Shown here piece by piece: positions 45,101 through 57,627 of a stretch of DNA of 64,000 nt. Made by a program: the position numbers and the translations under genes. The stretch lies in contig PYSS01000042.1 of the NCBI GenBank assembly GCA_003049465.1, positions 209,241 to 273,240 on the forward strand, in the 5' to 3' direction. The notes beneath the pieces are model-generated. The model was given only the letters and a program-made list of their open reading frames with translations. It made no database searches and was not told the origin of the DNA. The stretch is from Magnaporthiopsis rhizophila. Its lineage: Eukaryota > Ascomycota > Sordariomycetes > Magnaporthales > Magnaporthaceae. Every line of letters begins with the position of its first letter. Within the stretch, counting starts at the first letter, position 1.

Positions 45101-48100
45101 AGCCGCCACGATAGGGGTTGGCTATTGTGAAGTCGTTGAATCCCACGCCGCCAACGAACCCAAGCAACGTAATCATGCGGTTGAAGACGAGAGGGGCAAC
45201 CTTGGACCGCCAAATCGTGTCCCACTCGGACAGCGTGGCGCCCTCGAAGTACAGGCGGAGCATCTGGCGGACGCCCTCAAGATTGCCGGGGTAGTTGAGG
45301 AGGCGAGCGTATGCGATCCACGCGTCCTTGTCAATCTGCGAGTCGTGAAAGAACTCTGCCGGGTCGAAGCCGGTCGAATCGTCGGCCGTGATGGGGTCGA
45401 ACTTGATGATGCGGATGCAGTCCGCCGGGCGTCTGTTCTGGAAGTTTGCATCGAGCCGCATGAACTTGTTTGAGATGTCGATACGGACTTCGGTTTCCTG
45501 TTCGCCGTTGATTTTAGTCTCCGTAGTGACACGAACGAAATCAGCATTTCCGATGGCAGAGAAGCCTTACCGTCCTCCGCGAGCTCCCTCCGGCGAGGAA
45601 AGACAGGCCGCCAGTAATGATGCCCAAAAACATACTCTTGGCCTCGTCGGAACCCGTGGATTTGGCGATGATGGGCAGAGATAAAATCATGTCGAACCGA
45701 GTGCTGGGCCTGGGCAGGTTGACCGAAGCCGTCAGCTCGCCCTGCGCCCAGATGATGGACTCGTCGCAGTACCGCCCATCAGGCCAGTCGACCGTGGACC
45801 AGCTTGTGCGGACACGCTCCACCGCGTCGAAGCCGCCAGCCAGGGGGTGGCGCGGCCCGCTGCCGTAGAACCTCGCCGGGTCGCGGTACGTGTTGGCGTG
45901 GAGCGGCAGCAGGCGGGTGCACAGCACGTCTGCCCACCTCCCAATGTTCTCGGGTGTGAAGCGCGTCAGCGGGAAGGGTATGAAGACGCACTCCTCGACA
46001 TCGACGAGCTCCTGGTAGATGGCGAAGTGGCGCAGCACCTCGTAATGCATTACGGTGATGGCGTGGCAGTGGTTGTGGTTGGACACCACCGTCGTCTCGG
46101 CAGCGTAGCGCTGCGCCTCCTGCGACGATGTGACGACGGCGCTGTTCTGCTGCCGGTAGCTCTGCGCGTTCTGGTGGACGCCCTGGCGCAGGTTCTCGTG
46201 GAAGAAGCCGGCCAGGTTCTGCCGCTCTGCTGCTGGGCCGAAGAACCAGATTTGGCATAGCCGCCCGCGACACCGACATTGGCACCCCAGCCCATCCCCC
46301 CACCCGAAGCTCCGGCCGCTGCGCTGACACCCCAGATCGATGCCTCGCTCGAGCCGGCCATCTGCTCACCAATGTTGCCACCTATCTGGTCCATGATGTC
46401 GCGCTCGCTCATGAGGTCGGCCGCGAGCCGTTCGCTCTGCGAGAGTGCCTGGACCTCGCTGCCCCTGAAAGCGTGCGCCGAGTCGATGACAGCAATCTCC
46501 TTCTTCTGACCGGGCGCAAGCGGGAGAGAGTACAGCAGGTTGCCCAGCGAGTAGCCGTCGGCTCTGAACTCGGATTTGTAGTGTAGCACATGGCCGGTCG
46601 CGACGGTGACGGCCTCGTAAAGGACCTGGTTCTGGCCGGCGCTGGGGGCGTCCTCCCACATGATGGGGTTGTTCAGGTCAACCCTGCGCCGCGTTATCTT
46701 GCCCTTGCTGGTCAGTTGGTAAGACGTCGTCCTGACCTTGGTCTTGGGATCGACGCTCTCCTTGGACGTGAGGGTATAGTTGGCGACGTCCGGGTCGGAG
46801 TTTCGGACCAGGGCGGTGTATCTGTACTCTCGGAGGGTCCGATTCGGAACCGAGAGGTTCATGCACGTCCCGCCAACGTCCTGCGTGTACTGGTCCGACT
46901 GGATCAGATCATCCTGGGAGGGGAGACGGCCAGTGGTGGTGGTGGGGTTGCAGTTGCAGTCCTCCTTCTTGGTGGTGCTGCCGTCAGAAGTGCTGCTGAT
47001 GAGGATGAAGATAAAGTCGGTCGAGATGGACTCTGTCTCAGACTGTGAGTTCGCGATCTTGACCGGCGTAATGACGGATGAATCTAGGGCAACCAATGCC
47101 TGCGCAGCCGAGTATTTGCCGTAAGGGTACGCCATAGTGAAATTGCCGGTCTTGTCCGACTGTCCAGTTGTGACGGTGGTCCAGGGGCCGCCGTCCGTCG
47201 TCCTCGCCTGCACGATCACCGACGTTTTCAGAGTGCAATTCTTGGCCATAGCAACAACCTTGCCGCGCAGCTTCTTATTGGAGCTGCGACCTCCCGGGCC
47301 ACCCCCGGTGAGGACCGGCGGGGCTCTCAGGTCGACAGCAATATTGAGGTTCTGCAGTGTAGGGTCGCTGGGCGCGAGTTCCACGCTGAAGAGCTCCGAG
47401 TTGTCGTACCCGGTCAGGGCAACGTCGACGCGTCCGGTGATGCTGCTGGTAATGTACTTGTCCTTGAAGCTGAACTGCAGCGAGTTGTTGGTCACGGTGG
47501 CCGTCGCCGGCCAGTCGTAGCGGGAGATGTGCCGGACTGGCTCCTGGCTCGAGTCACCATTCGTCACAGAGAAGCTGGCGCTCAGATGGTAGAAGGCGAA
47601 GTCTGCCAGGGAAAGGGTTTGCTGCGGCGCGTTGATGTGCAGGACGCCGGCCACAGTGAGCAGCGAGATCTTGGGCATCTTGAGCGGAAAGTCGAAGAAC
47701 TGCAGGAAGTTGCTGGTGACGGTCGAGTAAATGCTGGCCCACTTATCCTCAGGGACCGAGAAGAGCCGCAAGATCGAATTGAAGTAACGTTGCTTGGTGG
47801 CATCCGGATTGCTCGAGGGCGCCGGCGTCGGACCAGAGGAGTCGGTGATTACGGACAAGAGGTACAGCAGAACGGCCTCATTCTCGGGAGCCAGGTTGGG
47901 GAACAGCTGCTTCAGGTACGTCACATAGGTCTGCTTGTTGACGCAGAATATCCGCGAGTCGATGAGGCTGTTTGCCTGGGAGGAGGTTTGAGCCGAGGCA
48001 GTCTCTCGCGAGCTGGCGGGACCAGTGGCCAAGACGCGCTCCAAGACGTCCGGCGGGATCCTCCAGACGGGCTGAGGAGGGCTGATGAGGCTCGAACTGC

Positions 48101-48662
48101 CACTGCCAGGAGACCCTGCAGGAGCGGTCGAGCCGGCAAGGGTAGCAGCGCTATGGCCGGCGGCCGATTCGGCAGTGGTCTCAGCGACGACGCTTGGTGG
48201 AGTAGAAATGGGAGTGGCCGATGCCGCTGTTGTGTCCGCCGGCGCCACCGCGGAAGCCCGCGGGTCCGAGACACGTGCCTGGGTTATCAGGTACAGCGCA
48301 TTGAAAGCGACGGGGTTGTCTGCATCGTTTGCACCGAAGCGAACAGAGAAGGGGATGGTGACATCGTCAAGGCTGATCTTGACGCCGCCGGCCTGGCTGG
48401 TAAGCGAGGTGAGGTACTTGATGAGCACATCGCCGTAGTTGTCGCCAAACAGGCGCGAGGTAGGGATGGTGACGTGGTATTTTTTGCTGGACAGTTTCTG
48501 CTGGAACGCGATCTCGTCGTGTCCAGTCACGGCGAGGGTAACTGTCTTGGTCGCGGTGTCGTCGACAGCCTCGTACTGGGGGAAGCCGACGACGATGGTG
48601 GCGCGGTCGATAGGCGCCGTCTCCGTGTCCTGGTAGGTGAAGTTGGTCTGCAGCGTCAACAT
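42189..48662 (-). CDS. Giant bacterial-like protein with papain-like (AvrRpt2-type) and zinc-PLC-like regions, frameshifted
   Basis: About 2,140 residues in three parts: 48662 to about 46228; 46227-45571 one frame over; and 45518-42189 after a 52-nt GT-AG intron. The ATG at 48662 begins the conserved sequence MLTLQTNFTYQDTE. Part 1 has beta-rich domains, a Ser/Pro/Thr linker and a long segment ending near IDSAHAFRGSEVQALSQSER. Part 2 includes VVSNHNHCHAITVMHYEVLR. Part 3 has VMMGQCDSCEKVKPDSSQDW, an Ala/Gln-rich region, then a papain-like fold with NTPTCWAAAATML (Cys codon near 43729), SPHAKVL (His near 43453) and WINPTDG. Near the C-terminus GSLFHTLQDSYSKAH resembles zinc-dependent phospholipase C. 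The architecture looks bacterial and nearly intron-free. The frame breaks at a CAG triplet run near 46227-46235, by sequencing error or mutation. No signal peptide; role unknown. Confidence 0.7.
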
Positions 48663-49257
48663 CTTGGCTGTTTTTCCCAATCCGTCATTGACGCATAATT
48701 TGCATGCCAAGGTCCGCCATGGGGTGGACGGCCGCACTCGACTTTCATAAGGGATCCCGACGCCATTTTAAGAACAGCGCGTCTCGTCTGGTCCACATCG
48801 AAGGCTGCGACGGTGTTAGGTTCAGCCCCAAGCCACGGCCGAGGATCGAGCCAATGCCTTTGGCGCTTTGTGAGACCTGGAAGACATGTGCGGTGCAGCA
48901 GTCGGAAGGGAAGGGTTCCGATTGTACGGCTGGAACCTGGTGCTGCGTGTGACATGATTCTGGTTGTAGCGTTCAAATGCGAGAGGGCGGAGAGAGTGTT
49001 GAGGGGACGGCGCTGAGTCGCTGCTTGCTTGAACCGCGCACGCGTGTAGCCCCCCTAGCATCGGGCCTCTAGCCAATAGTACAGTGGCTGCACAAAAAAA
49101 ACGCAAATCGGCTCTAACATATGGGAAATGCCGAACTTTGCACCACAACAACTTTGTCACCTTAGAGAAATATTTATTAAAAATTTGCGAATGGTTTTTA
49201 ACCAACTTTTTTTAATTTGCTATAAAAGAAAAAAAAATAAAAAAAATCTCCTAGCGA
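48663..49257. other. Intergenic, becoming AT-rich
   Basis: The 5' flank of the giant gene. GC-rich to about 49080, then AT-rich up to the retrotransposon. No gene seen. Confidence 0.5.
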
Positions 49258-49262
49258 AATGT
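49258..49262. repeat. Target-site duplication aatgt, left copy
   Basis: The five bases aatgt lie directly before the 5' LTR and recur directly after the 3' LTR at 56590-56594. Confidence 0.9.
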
Positions 49263-49775
49263 TGTTACGACCACAGCTGGCAGGGGGCAGAAGGGCTGGG
49301 GTTAACCCCCAGCGGGACGCCTTTACCCCGCAGTTATGAAGGACAGGGGGCCGAATGACTAAGGCCAAGCTAGGGGAAAGTTACGTAACTAGGCACTTAC
49401 CTAAACACGGGTGATATATCTGCTATGTGACATAACAGACATAATACAGTGATATATTCGCTATGCAACATAGCAAATATAACACGCCAAAACAAAATGC
49501 TATGTTTGCTATAAACATAACAAGCATAACACAAAAAAAGGCACGGAAGGATCACAGGTATATAAGGCAAAAGTTTCCCCTTTTGTGTTAAATAATTTTT
49601 AACTAAGGCCTTGATATTAATTAATCTAAATTAGCTTCAAAGTACCCCTTTAGGCAAATAATCGAAACTTTTATTATTATTCCAGTTTTTTAGCACAAAT
49701 AATTTTATAAAAATTATACTATTTAGCATTTTTCCTAGCATATTTTACCCTAAAAGTAAAAAATTATTTATAATA
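49263..49775 (+). repeat. 5' LTR, 513 bp
   Basis: Starts TGTTACGACC. It aligns end to end with 56077-56589 at equal length. Its first about 326 bp keep G and C; the remaining about 187 bp are mutated to AT (for example ctaaattagcttcaaag against cctaagttagctccaagg in the other LTR). The end has decayed from taaca to taata. Confidence 0.93.
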
Positions 49776-50690
49776 TTTTAATTAATCCTGTTCAGTATTT
49801 ACCGGAAATAACAAATAATAATAATTATATTAATTGCAGGCAAAAAATCCGAAAATATTATTATTGCTGGCAAACTGTATAATAATTTTTCGGCGGCCAT
49901 ATAAATATTTATTACGAAAATCGAAAAATTTAAAAAAGCTTAAACCAAGCTTTATATTATTATTAAATTTTACAAATTCCTTTTGCCTAATAAATATAAT
50001 AAAAAAAAAGGCAAAATTAAAATGTTTCTGACCAAATACAAAAAATATTTTTTGTTTTATTAAAACCATTTTTAGCAAAAAAAAAAAAAAATTACTTATA
50101 CAGCTATACGTTTAAATAGCAAAGTTAAGGATTAATTCGAACCTATTTAATCCGATTACCTAAAAGGGCATAACAAATCCAAAAAGAAAACCAAACTAGT
50201 ATTTGCCAATTTCGAAAAGTTCGGAAAAAAGGTTGCAAAAATTTTCGGACAAATTGATAAAAAACGGGTGGCCGAAAAAAAATTGCTTTAGTTTTGGCAA
50301 AAAAGCCCCGTATTAACCTATATTTCTAAATTCTAATAACTGGTTAACAAATTTAATTAAACAAAGGATACCAAAATAATTCAGCTTTATTAAAGGTTAA
50401 AAAATAATATAAAAAATAAATTATTTAAACAGGAACAATTTAAAAATTTTATCGATTATATTATTATAACCGTCCGTATTAGTAATAAATTATACAAATA
50501 ATGTTTCGAAAAAAAAATCCAGCAAACCAAACCAGTAATATAAAATAATAAAGCTAATCAGAAAAAGGCAAAACAGTAATAATTTATAATTTATAATATA
50601 TATCCTGGACCTATAAATTTTAGTATTAAAATTATACACCAGCAAAAAAAATAAAAGTATATCAGGTTTAAAAATCCAAAAAATAGGAAG

Positions 50691-50745
50691 TGTTTTAAAT
50701 GTGGGAAAAAAAAATATATTAAAAAAGATTATCCGCAAAAAAACC
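50691..50745 (+). pseudogene. gag zinc-knuckle remnant
   Basis: The frame reads CFKCGKKKYIKKDYPQK, the CX2CX4HX4C gag knuckle with its His and last Cys both changed to Tyr, each explained by one C-to-T or G-to-A change. Confidence 0.7.
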
Positions 50746-52059
50746 GATAAACAGTTATTTTTCGCCGAGAAAATGCGCAAAAAGGAAACGAACCTATAAT
50801 TTCGGCCTTACCCAAAGTAATATAATAAGTAAAAAAAAAAGCCTGTATTTCGGAGCATTATTTAGCTAAATTTATTGCTTTGATAAAAATTGTATAATCC
50901 ATTACTCTGATAAAAATGTTATAGGGTATTATTTAAAATAACAAATTATTGTAATATAACGGATTAATTAACCTTAGTTTGGTAACCAAGGAAAAGTTAG
51001 GATAAGCGCCAATCTTATAATATCCGAAAAAAAAATAATGCAATAATGCATATTTCGGAAAAATTTAAAAAATTAGCTTAGTATAAAAACGTATCGGATA
51101 TTTTAATTAATAATTTTGAGGAAAATTTAAATACAAATATAAAAATAGAATAATTTATAAGCCAGATATATTTAATATAAGCCCAGAAAAAAAATTAAAC
51201 TTAACAGTATTTAGGGAAATTATAAAAATGGACCCTAATAATAAAAGATTTGATAAATAATAATAATAATGCATTATTAATTTTAAAAAATTTTAGCAAA
51301 AATTTGATTATTAACTGATTAATATGGGAAAATAATCCTTTATAATTAAAAAGGAAATACGGAAAATATACACCTTATTTAGGTTCCTGAAAATAAATTG
51401 ATAGTTTTGGAATTAATCCAAATTTATTAATGGTTTAATATGTGAAAAACCGGTGCAAAATGATAAAAAAAAACCTTTAAATTGGTTAAAAAATAACCAA
51501 TCGGTTATTTATTATGGGGCATTATTCGAAAATATTCCGAACCTGGACCAGTAATTAATATAGCCATATGTGCTAAACTATAAAAATATGGATTCCGATG
51601 CAGGCCATTATAATAAGCTTTTTTGGGTTAAATACCTATATAATAATTACTGGTAATATATGGCCAAAAAATTAAAATATAATTTTTTCCCATAAAAAAA
51701 AAAGGATTAGTATAATATTTATAATAAAAATACCAGTTTCCGAAATGGTAAATAATAAAAATGGGCTATAAAAATTTTGTAGCAATTTTTGAATTATTAT
51801 TAGCGTACTTTATAATATATTTAGCAAAAATCCTTATATATCAGATATATAAAAAACCGAAATGCAAAATATATATAAAAAAAAAAGCAAAGGCCTGGAT
51901 AAATAAATTTGCCCGATTAATAGGAGTAATTAAGGCCCGGAAATAAGCGCCCTAAGCAAAAAATTAAAAAGTTTACCCAAAAATAAGGCATAAATAGGGC
52001 AATAATTAGCAAAATTTTTAGGAATAATAATTACCGACCAGTATAAATATATCAGGATA

Positions 52060-55000
52060 ATAATATATTAAAAAAAGCGAAAAATAAAAATTATAATCGA
52101 TTGCGGAGCCCAAAAAAACTATTTTTCGCTAAAAATAATAAAAAGGTACAGCATTTCGATATATTAAAAAAAGGAACCATATAACTTTATAATAATAAAA
52201 TAGGAGCCAATCACGTTTAACGAAGGAAAAATTAATATTAAAACTGATCAATTTAAATTTTAATTCCTGGGAAAAACCTGTAAAATAACCCTGGATATTA
52301 TAAATATAAAAAGGGAAAACCTGATTTTAAATTTTCCATAGCTCAAAAAGTATAATCTTTTAATAAATTAAATTAACGAACAAATTTAATAAAAAAAATT
52401 GCTATTAATTAATAAAAAAGCCCAATAATTACGGGTTTCGGGTAATAAAAAATGGATACCAAAAAAGGCAATTATAATAGCGGCAAAATTTGGCAATTAA
52501 TCCTAGCAAACCGCACCAACCGAAATATTAATAAATATAAGCATAAACAAACCTAACAAGCAAAAAATTACCAAAAAAAAATTTAAAAATATTTCTGAAA
52601 AATATCACAAATATTAAAAATTGTTCCAAAAAGATTTGGAAACGGTATTGTTAAAATATGGACCGTTTAATCACGAAATTAAATTTAAACCGGAAGTATA
52701 ATTTAAATATCAAAAACTGTACCAATTAAATCCTCGGCAGGAAAAGCTGCTATAGGAATAGCTTAAGAAAAAAATCAGGAAGGGATTTACCAAACCTTCC
52801 GATTTTTTTGTGGAATATGGGATTTTATTTGTTCCTAAAAAGAACGGGAAAAAACGGATATATATCGATTATTATCCGTTAAATTAAAAAATAATAAAAA
52901 ATCGGTATTTTTTACCTTTAATTAACAAGTTTAAAAATAGGCTCGGAAAAAACCGGTGGTTTATAGCCCTAAATTTATGCAAAATTTATAACCTGCTAAA
53001 AATTAAAAAAAGGGATAAATAAAAAACTGCTTTTCGGACCAAGCTTAAAATTTTCGAATTATTAGTAATAATTTTCGGGCTTATTAATATATTAGCCATA
53101 TTTTAGCAAATAATTAACCACGTATTACAAAAATACCTCGATATTTTTACCCTTATATACCTAAATAATATCCTGATTTTTTCAAAAATGCTGGAAAAAT
53201 ATAAATAATATATATATAAAATATTGCAAAAATTGCAAAACGCAAAATTTCTGATTAACCCGGATAAATATATATGGCATTTTTTAAAGGTGATTTTTCT
53301 CGGGTTTATTATTAAACAAAAAAAAGTTCGGATAAAACCCAAAAAGGTATAAACGGTAAAAAACTGGCCTATATTTACCACGGTTAAAAAAGTACAAGGT
53401 TTTTTAAAATTTTTAAATTTTTACCGAAAATTTATCCGAAATTTTAATAAAAAGGTTATATTATTTATAAATTTTACCAAAAATAATACCCAGTTTTATT
53501 GGGGGATATAAAAATAAACAGTTTTTGAATTGCTAAAAAAAAATTATTATTTAAATACCGGTATTAACAATACCAAACCCAAAAAAACTTTTCAAAATCG
53601 AAATTAATATATCAAATTTTGCTATCGGGGGATAACTGGAACAGCAAAACGATTAAGGAAAATTGCACCTTTATACATTTTTTTTGCAAAAATTAAATAA
53701 ACCTAAGCTAAATTATTAAATTTACGATAAAAAATTTTTCGTTATTATTAAAGTTTTGGAAAAATAAAAGATATATTTGTGCAAAACTAACCATTAAATT
53801 ATGGTATATACCGATTATAAAAATTTATCACAATTTATTATTAACCAAATGCTAAATAAAAAATAAATTTAATAAAGCCAGTTTTTTTAAAATTATAATT
53901 TTCGAATTAAGGTTAAAAAAAGGTTAAAAAACGGCCAAATAAATATTTTAAACTGTTAATCGGATTATTAGGTGGATATACCACCAAAAATATGCGCAAT
54001 TTTGGCCAAAAAATTAAACAGATCCCTGATTTTAGCACAGCGGGCGTTAGCCAAAATAACCCGATAAAAAAGCTGAACCCCAGAAAAAATCCAGCAAATT
54101 TATAACCAAATAATTAATAAATATCAGGGGGTTGTTAAAATTTGGAAAAGGTTTTGGCAATATTACGGGTTTATAAAAATTTATGCCAAAGTACAAAATG
54201 TAATCAAAAATTGCAAAAATTGTGCGAAAAATAAAATTAGCAAATATAAACCTTATGGTTTGCTGCAACCTTTGCTAGTATTTAGCAAAATATGGCAAAA
54301 AGTTACGGCAAATTTTATTATAAAGCTGCCCAAATCAAAAAAATCCTTTATAAATATCCAGTATAATAATATTATGGTAATAATCGACCAATTTACCAAA
54401 TATATTATATATTTGCCATTTAAAAAAAATGCAAAAGTTATAAATCTAGCTTATATTTTTATCCGGAATATAATTGCGGAATACAAAATACTAAAACGTA
54501 TAATTTTAAACCAAAATAAATTGTTTAATAGCAAGTTTTGAAAATAATTTATGGCAAATTTAGGCGCAAAATATGCTTTTTTTACAATTTATTATTTTTA
54601 AACAGATAAATAAACAAAACGAATAAACCAAACCATAAAATAATATTTATATTATTTTATTAATTATAAATAAAATAATTAGGTACAATTATTTTTTATA
54701 GCATAGTTTGCATATAACAGTTTAATATATAAAAGTACAGGAATTATGCCGTTTTATGCAAATTATGGGTATATATTTACGGTATATAAAAAACCCAGGG
54801 TAAAACCATATATTTTAATAACAGAAATACAGGTGAAAAAATTTATTAAACTGTACAAAAACTTTCAGATAAAGCTAAAAAAATTGCAATAGCGCATATT
54901 TATACAGGCTAATAAAAAAAGGATCGAGAAATTAACTTTTAAAAAGGGGGATAATATTTATCTTTTTTAATATAATATCAAAATAAAACAACCAAATAAT

Positions 55001-55402
55001 AAATTAAACTATAAAAAATTAGGACCGTTCAAAATCCTAAAAAGGATTTCCAATATTAATTATGAATTTTAGCTGCTATTAATTATGCATAATTATCCGA
55101 TTTTTTATATAAATTTGTTTAAATTAGCACCACCAAAGTTTAAAAATAACAAATTAATAAAAATTAACCCAAAATAAAAGTACAAAATTAAAAAAATTTT
55201 GGACAAAAATATTATTAATAAAACTAAATATTATTTGGTTAAATGGGCAAAATACAGAATCGAAAAAAGCATTTGGGAAAAAGAGATAAACCTAAAGGGC
55301 GTGTTAAAAGTTTTCGAGGAATACCGGCAAAAAGCCCTTAAAAAAAAGTTAATATTAATGCCAAAATTCGGATTTCGATTTGGAATGCTAATACCAAAAT
55401 AA
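52060..55402 (+). pseudogene. pol remnant: protease, RT, RNase H, integrase, chromodomain
   Basis: With stops ignored, recognisable blocks follow in order: a protease DCGA motif near 52100; RT from about 52780 with the YLDD box decayed to YLNN at 53158-53169, followed by ILIFS; RNase H around 53600-53950; integrase core at 54260-54541 (KVTANFIIKLPKSKKSF, IDQFTKYIIYLPFKK); and a chromodomain at 55199-55402 (YYLVKWAKY, IWEKEINL). All are interrupted. Confidence 0.8.
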
Positions 55403-56076
55403 TTTACCTGGTTAAAGCAAAACTAGCAGATTAAGGTTGGGGTTAACCTTATAATTGGCCCAGCTCGGAGATAATAAAGGAAAATCGGGGGCTAATAAAT
55501 TAAAGGGCGCAGCGGAGGCCTATACAGCTGTTTTATCGGCCTTTTTCTGCTTAACCTGCTTCAATTCCTTTATATTATTAATTTTGCAACAAATTGTATG
55601 CATTTTTTTTTTAAATTATATTTTTTTCTGTTTGTGCAAATGTTTAACCTTAATATTAGTATAATAGCTTTTTTTTTTGCCGTTTTTAATTTAGCCTTTA
55701 TTTTGAAATATTAGCAATTAAACTTTTTACATTGGGATAAAGAAAAACCTAGCACGTTACACCGAAAATATCCTTAATAAACGCATTTAATGCACCTAAA
55801 AAAATTGCAGGGAAACACAGCGCAATACGCAAATTTTAATGCTTTATAAGCAAAATAAAAAAATATTTCGGTGGAAAACGATAAAAGGATAGCAAATAGG
55901 TTATTATAATAAACGGTGGATTGCGCATTAACAATTTTTCGTTTTTGCACCCGACCAAACATTTTGTTAAAAAAAAGGAATAAAAGATAATAAAAAAAGG
56001 AAAATATTTATTATTAACAAAAAAATAGAACCGCAGATTTTGGCCAAAAAAATTTAGCTTAAAAGGGGAAACCTGA

Positions 56077-56589
56077 TATTATAATTATAACTGGCAAAGG
56101 GCAAAAGGGCTGGGGCTAACCCTTAGCGGGATGCTTTTACCCTGCAGTTATAAAGGACAGGGGGCCGAATAATTAAAGCCAAGTTAGGGAAAAGTTACGT
56201 AATTAGGCACTTATCTAAGCATGGGTAATATATTTGCTATATAACATAGCAAATATAATATAATAATATATTCGTTATATAATATAACAAATATAACACG
56301 CTAAAACAAAATGCTATATTTGCTATAAATATAACAAGTATAATATAAAAAAAAATACGGAAGGATTATAGGTATATAAGGCAAAAGTTTCCCTTTTTGT
56401 ATTAAATAGTTCTTGACTGAGGCCTCGGTATCAGTTAACCTAAGTTAGCTCCAAGGCACCCCTTTGGGCAAATAATCGAAACCTTTGTTACTATTCCAGT
56501 TCCCCAGCACAAGCGACCTTGTAAAAATTATACTGCTCAGCACCTCTCCTAGCGTACCCTACCCTAGGAGCAGAGAACCGTTTGTAACA
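56077..56589 (+). repeat. 3' LTR, 513 bp
   Basis: Starts tattataattata, the mutated form of the TGTTACGACC start, and ends TTTGTAACA. Its first about 326 bp are mutated and the last about 187 bp retained, the mirror of the 5' LTR. Confidence 0.93.
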
Positions 56590-56594
56590 AATGT
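56590..56594. repeat. Target-site duplication aatgt, right copy
   Basis: Matches 49258-49262 exactly. Confidence 0.9.
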
Positions 56595-57627
56595 TAGCTG
56601 ATCAATTTTTAAAAATTAAGCGTGCATTGACATGCATTAAAATTAGTGGGACTGATAGCGGATTGGCCGTTATAATATAGCGGTTATTAATGGAAAGGTC
56701 CGCTAATACGCGTTAAAAAAATTGTTAGTAAAATAAACCTTTGTATTTGAATTTTAATAATAAATGATAAAAAATTCGTATAGTAAAAGTGAAAAAGCCA
56801 AACCCTAAAGCCGTTATTCTTTTATACGAAAATGAAAAAAGATAAAATGTGTTGTTATATAAATTGTAATTTTTTTTATTAATGAAATAAGTAAGTTTTG
56901 TTAGTAGTTTGCGGGAGAAAATGAAAATTTGCGTTATTTTCGTGCATAACTGTATAGTGTCTTGTCTTCAGCCGCAGCGTCCCTTTTAAGTGCCTAGAAC
57001 CCGACAGGGCCCTGGACAGAGCAAGAGAAACCTGAGGTGGTAAAAAACGCGCTAAGCTCTACTTGCGCGGATTAAAAGCATCCGCGCGATCGGCCCTCCG
57101 GGATCAGCGCGGCGGTGCAACTTGTCGTTTTTTGGGAACACGATTCGCCATAAAAAATTAGCAAAAAATCAATATACCGCCGAACAGGGATGTGAAACGC
57201 TCAATTGCATAATGCACGGGCTCCATGCAACAATAAACGCGGGATCTTAATCCCTGACTGGCAGCCCCGCGCCGAAATTATAAGGGGGCATTGGAAAATT
57301 ATAAAGAGGCACTGGAAAATTAGAAAGCGGCAGCCCCAACGGGTAAGCGCTCGGGCCTCGCGGTGGAAAGGTGATAAGCAGGAAGGATGGACAAAGAATA
57401 ATGTCAAGCCAAAAACGAAGGATCAGCTCTTTTATACGGCGCGAGAAGCTGGTCTTAACACCTGCCATTAATAACGATTAATCGGGCATACGCGATATAT
57501 TTTACTTGGCGGGGTTCATTCGAGAGCTCCCAGATATAATAACTGGTCGACACAGCAACTGGGCGATTGTGTAGGTTCGATAAAGAGTTAAAATTGGACA
57601 CAGCCCTTTTAAGAAACTCGTTTAAAA
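56595..57627. other. Intergenic between retrotransposon and acyltransferase
   Basis: AT-rich to about 56980, then normal composition. It contains the segment 57060-57104 similar to 499-545, and a small direct repeat (ggcattggaaaattataaag / ggcactggaaaattagaaag) at about 57288-57330. No gene seen. Confidence 0.5.

Larger units (their letters stand above)
49263..56589 (+). mobile_element. Ty3/Gypsy LTR retrotransposon (chromovirus), RIP-degraded
   Basis: A 7,327-bp element bounded by 513-bp LTRs and a 5-bp target duplication. In plus orientation it holds gag (zinc knuckle), protease, reverse transcriptase, RNase H, integrase and a chromodomain, the Gypsy order with the chromovirus hallmark at the end of integrase. 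A purine-rich tract (aaaaggggaaa) lies just before the 3' LTR. The interior is extremely AT-rich with stops throughout, so it cannot encode function. Substitutions are C-to-T and G-to-A, consistent with repeat-induced point mutation. Confidence 0.93.

Noticed and set aside
47529..48698. 389-codon plus-strand frame
   Set aside because: Antisense shadow of the giant gene; Arg/Gly/Val-rich with no domain.
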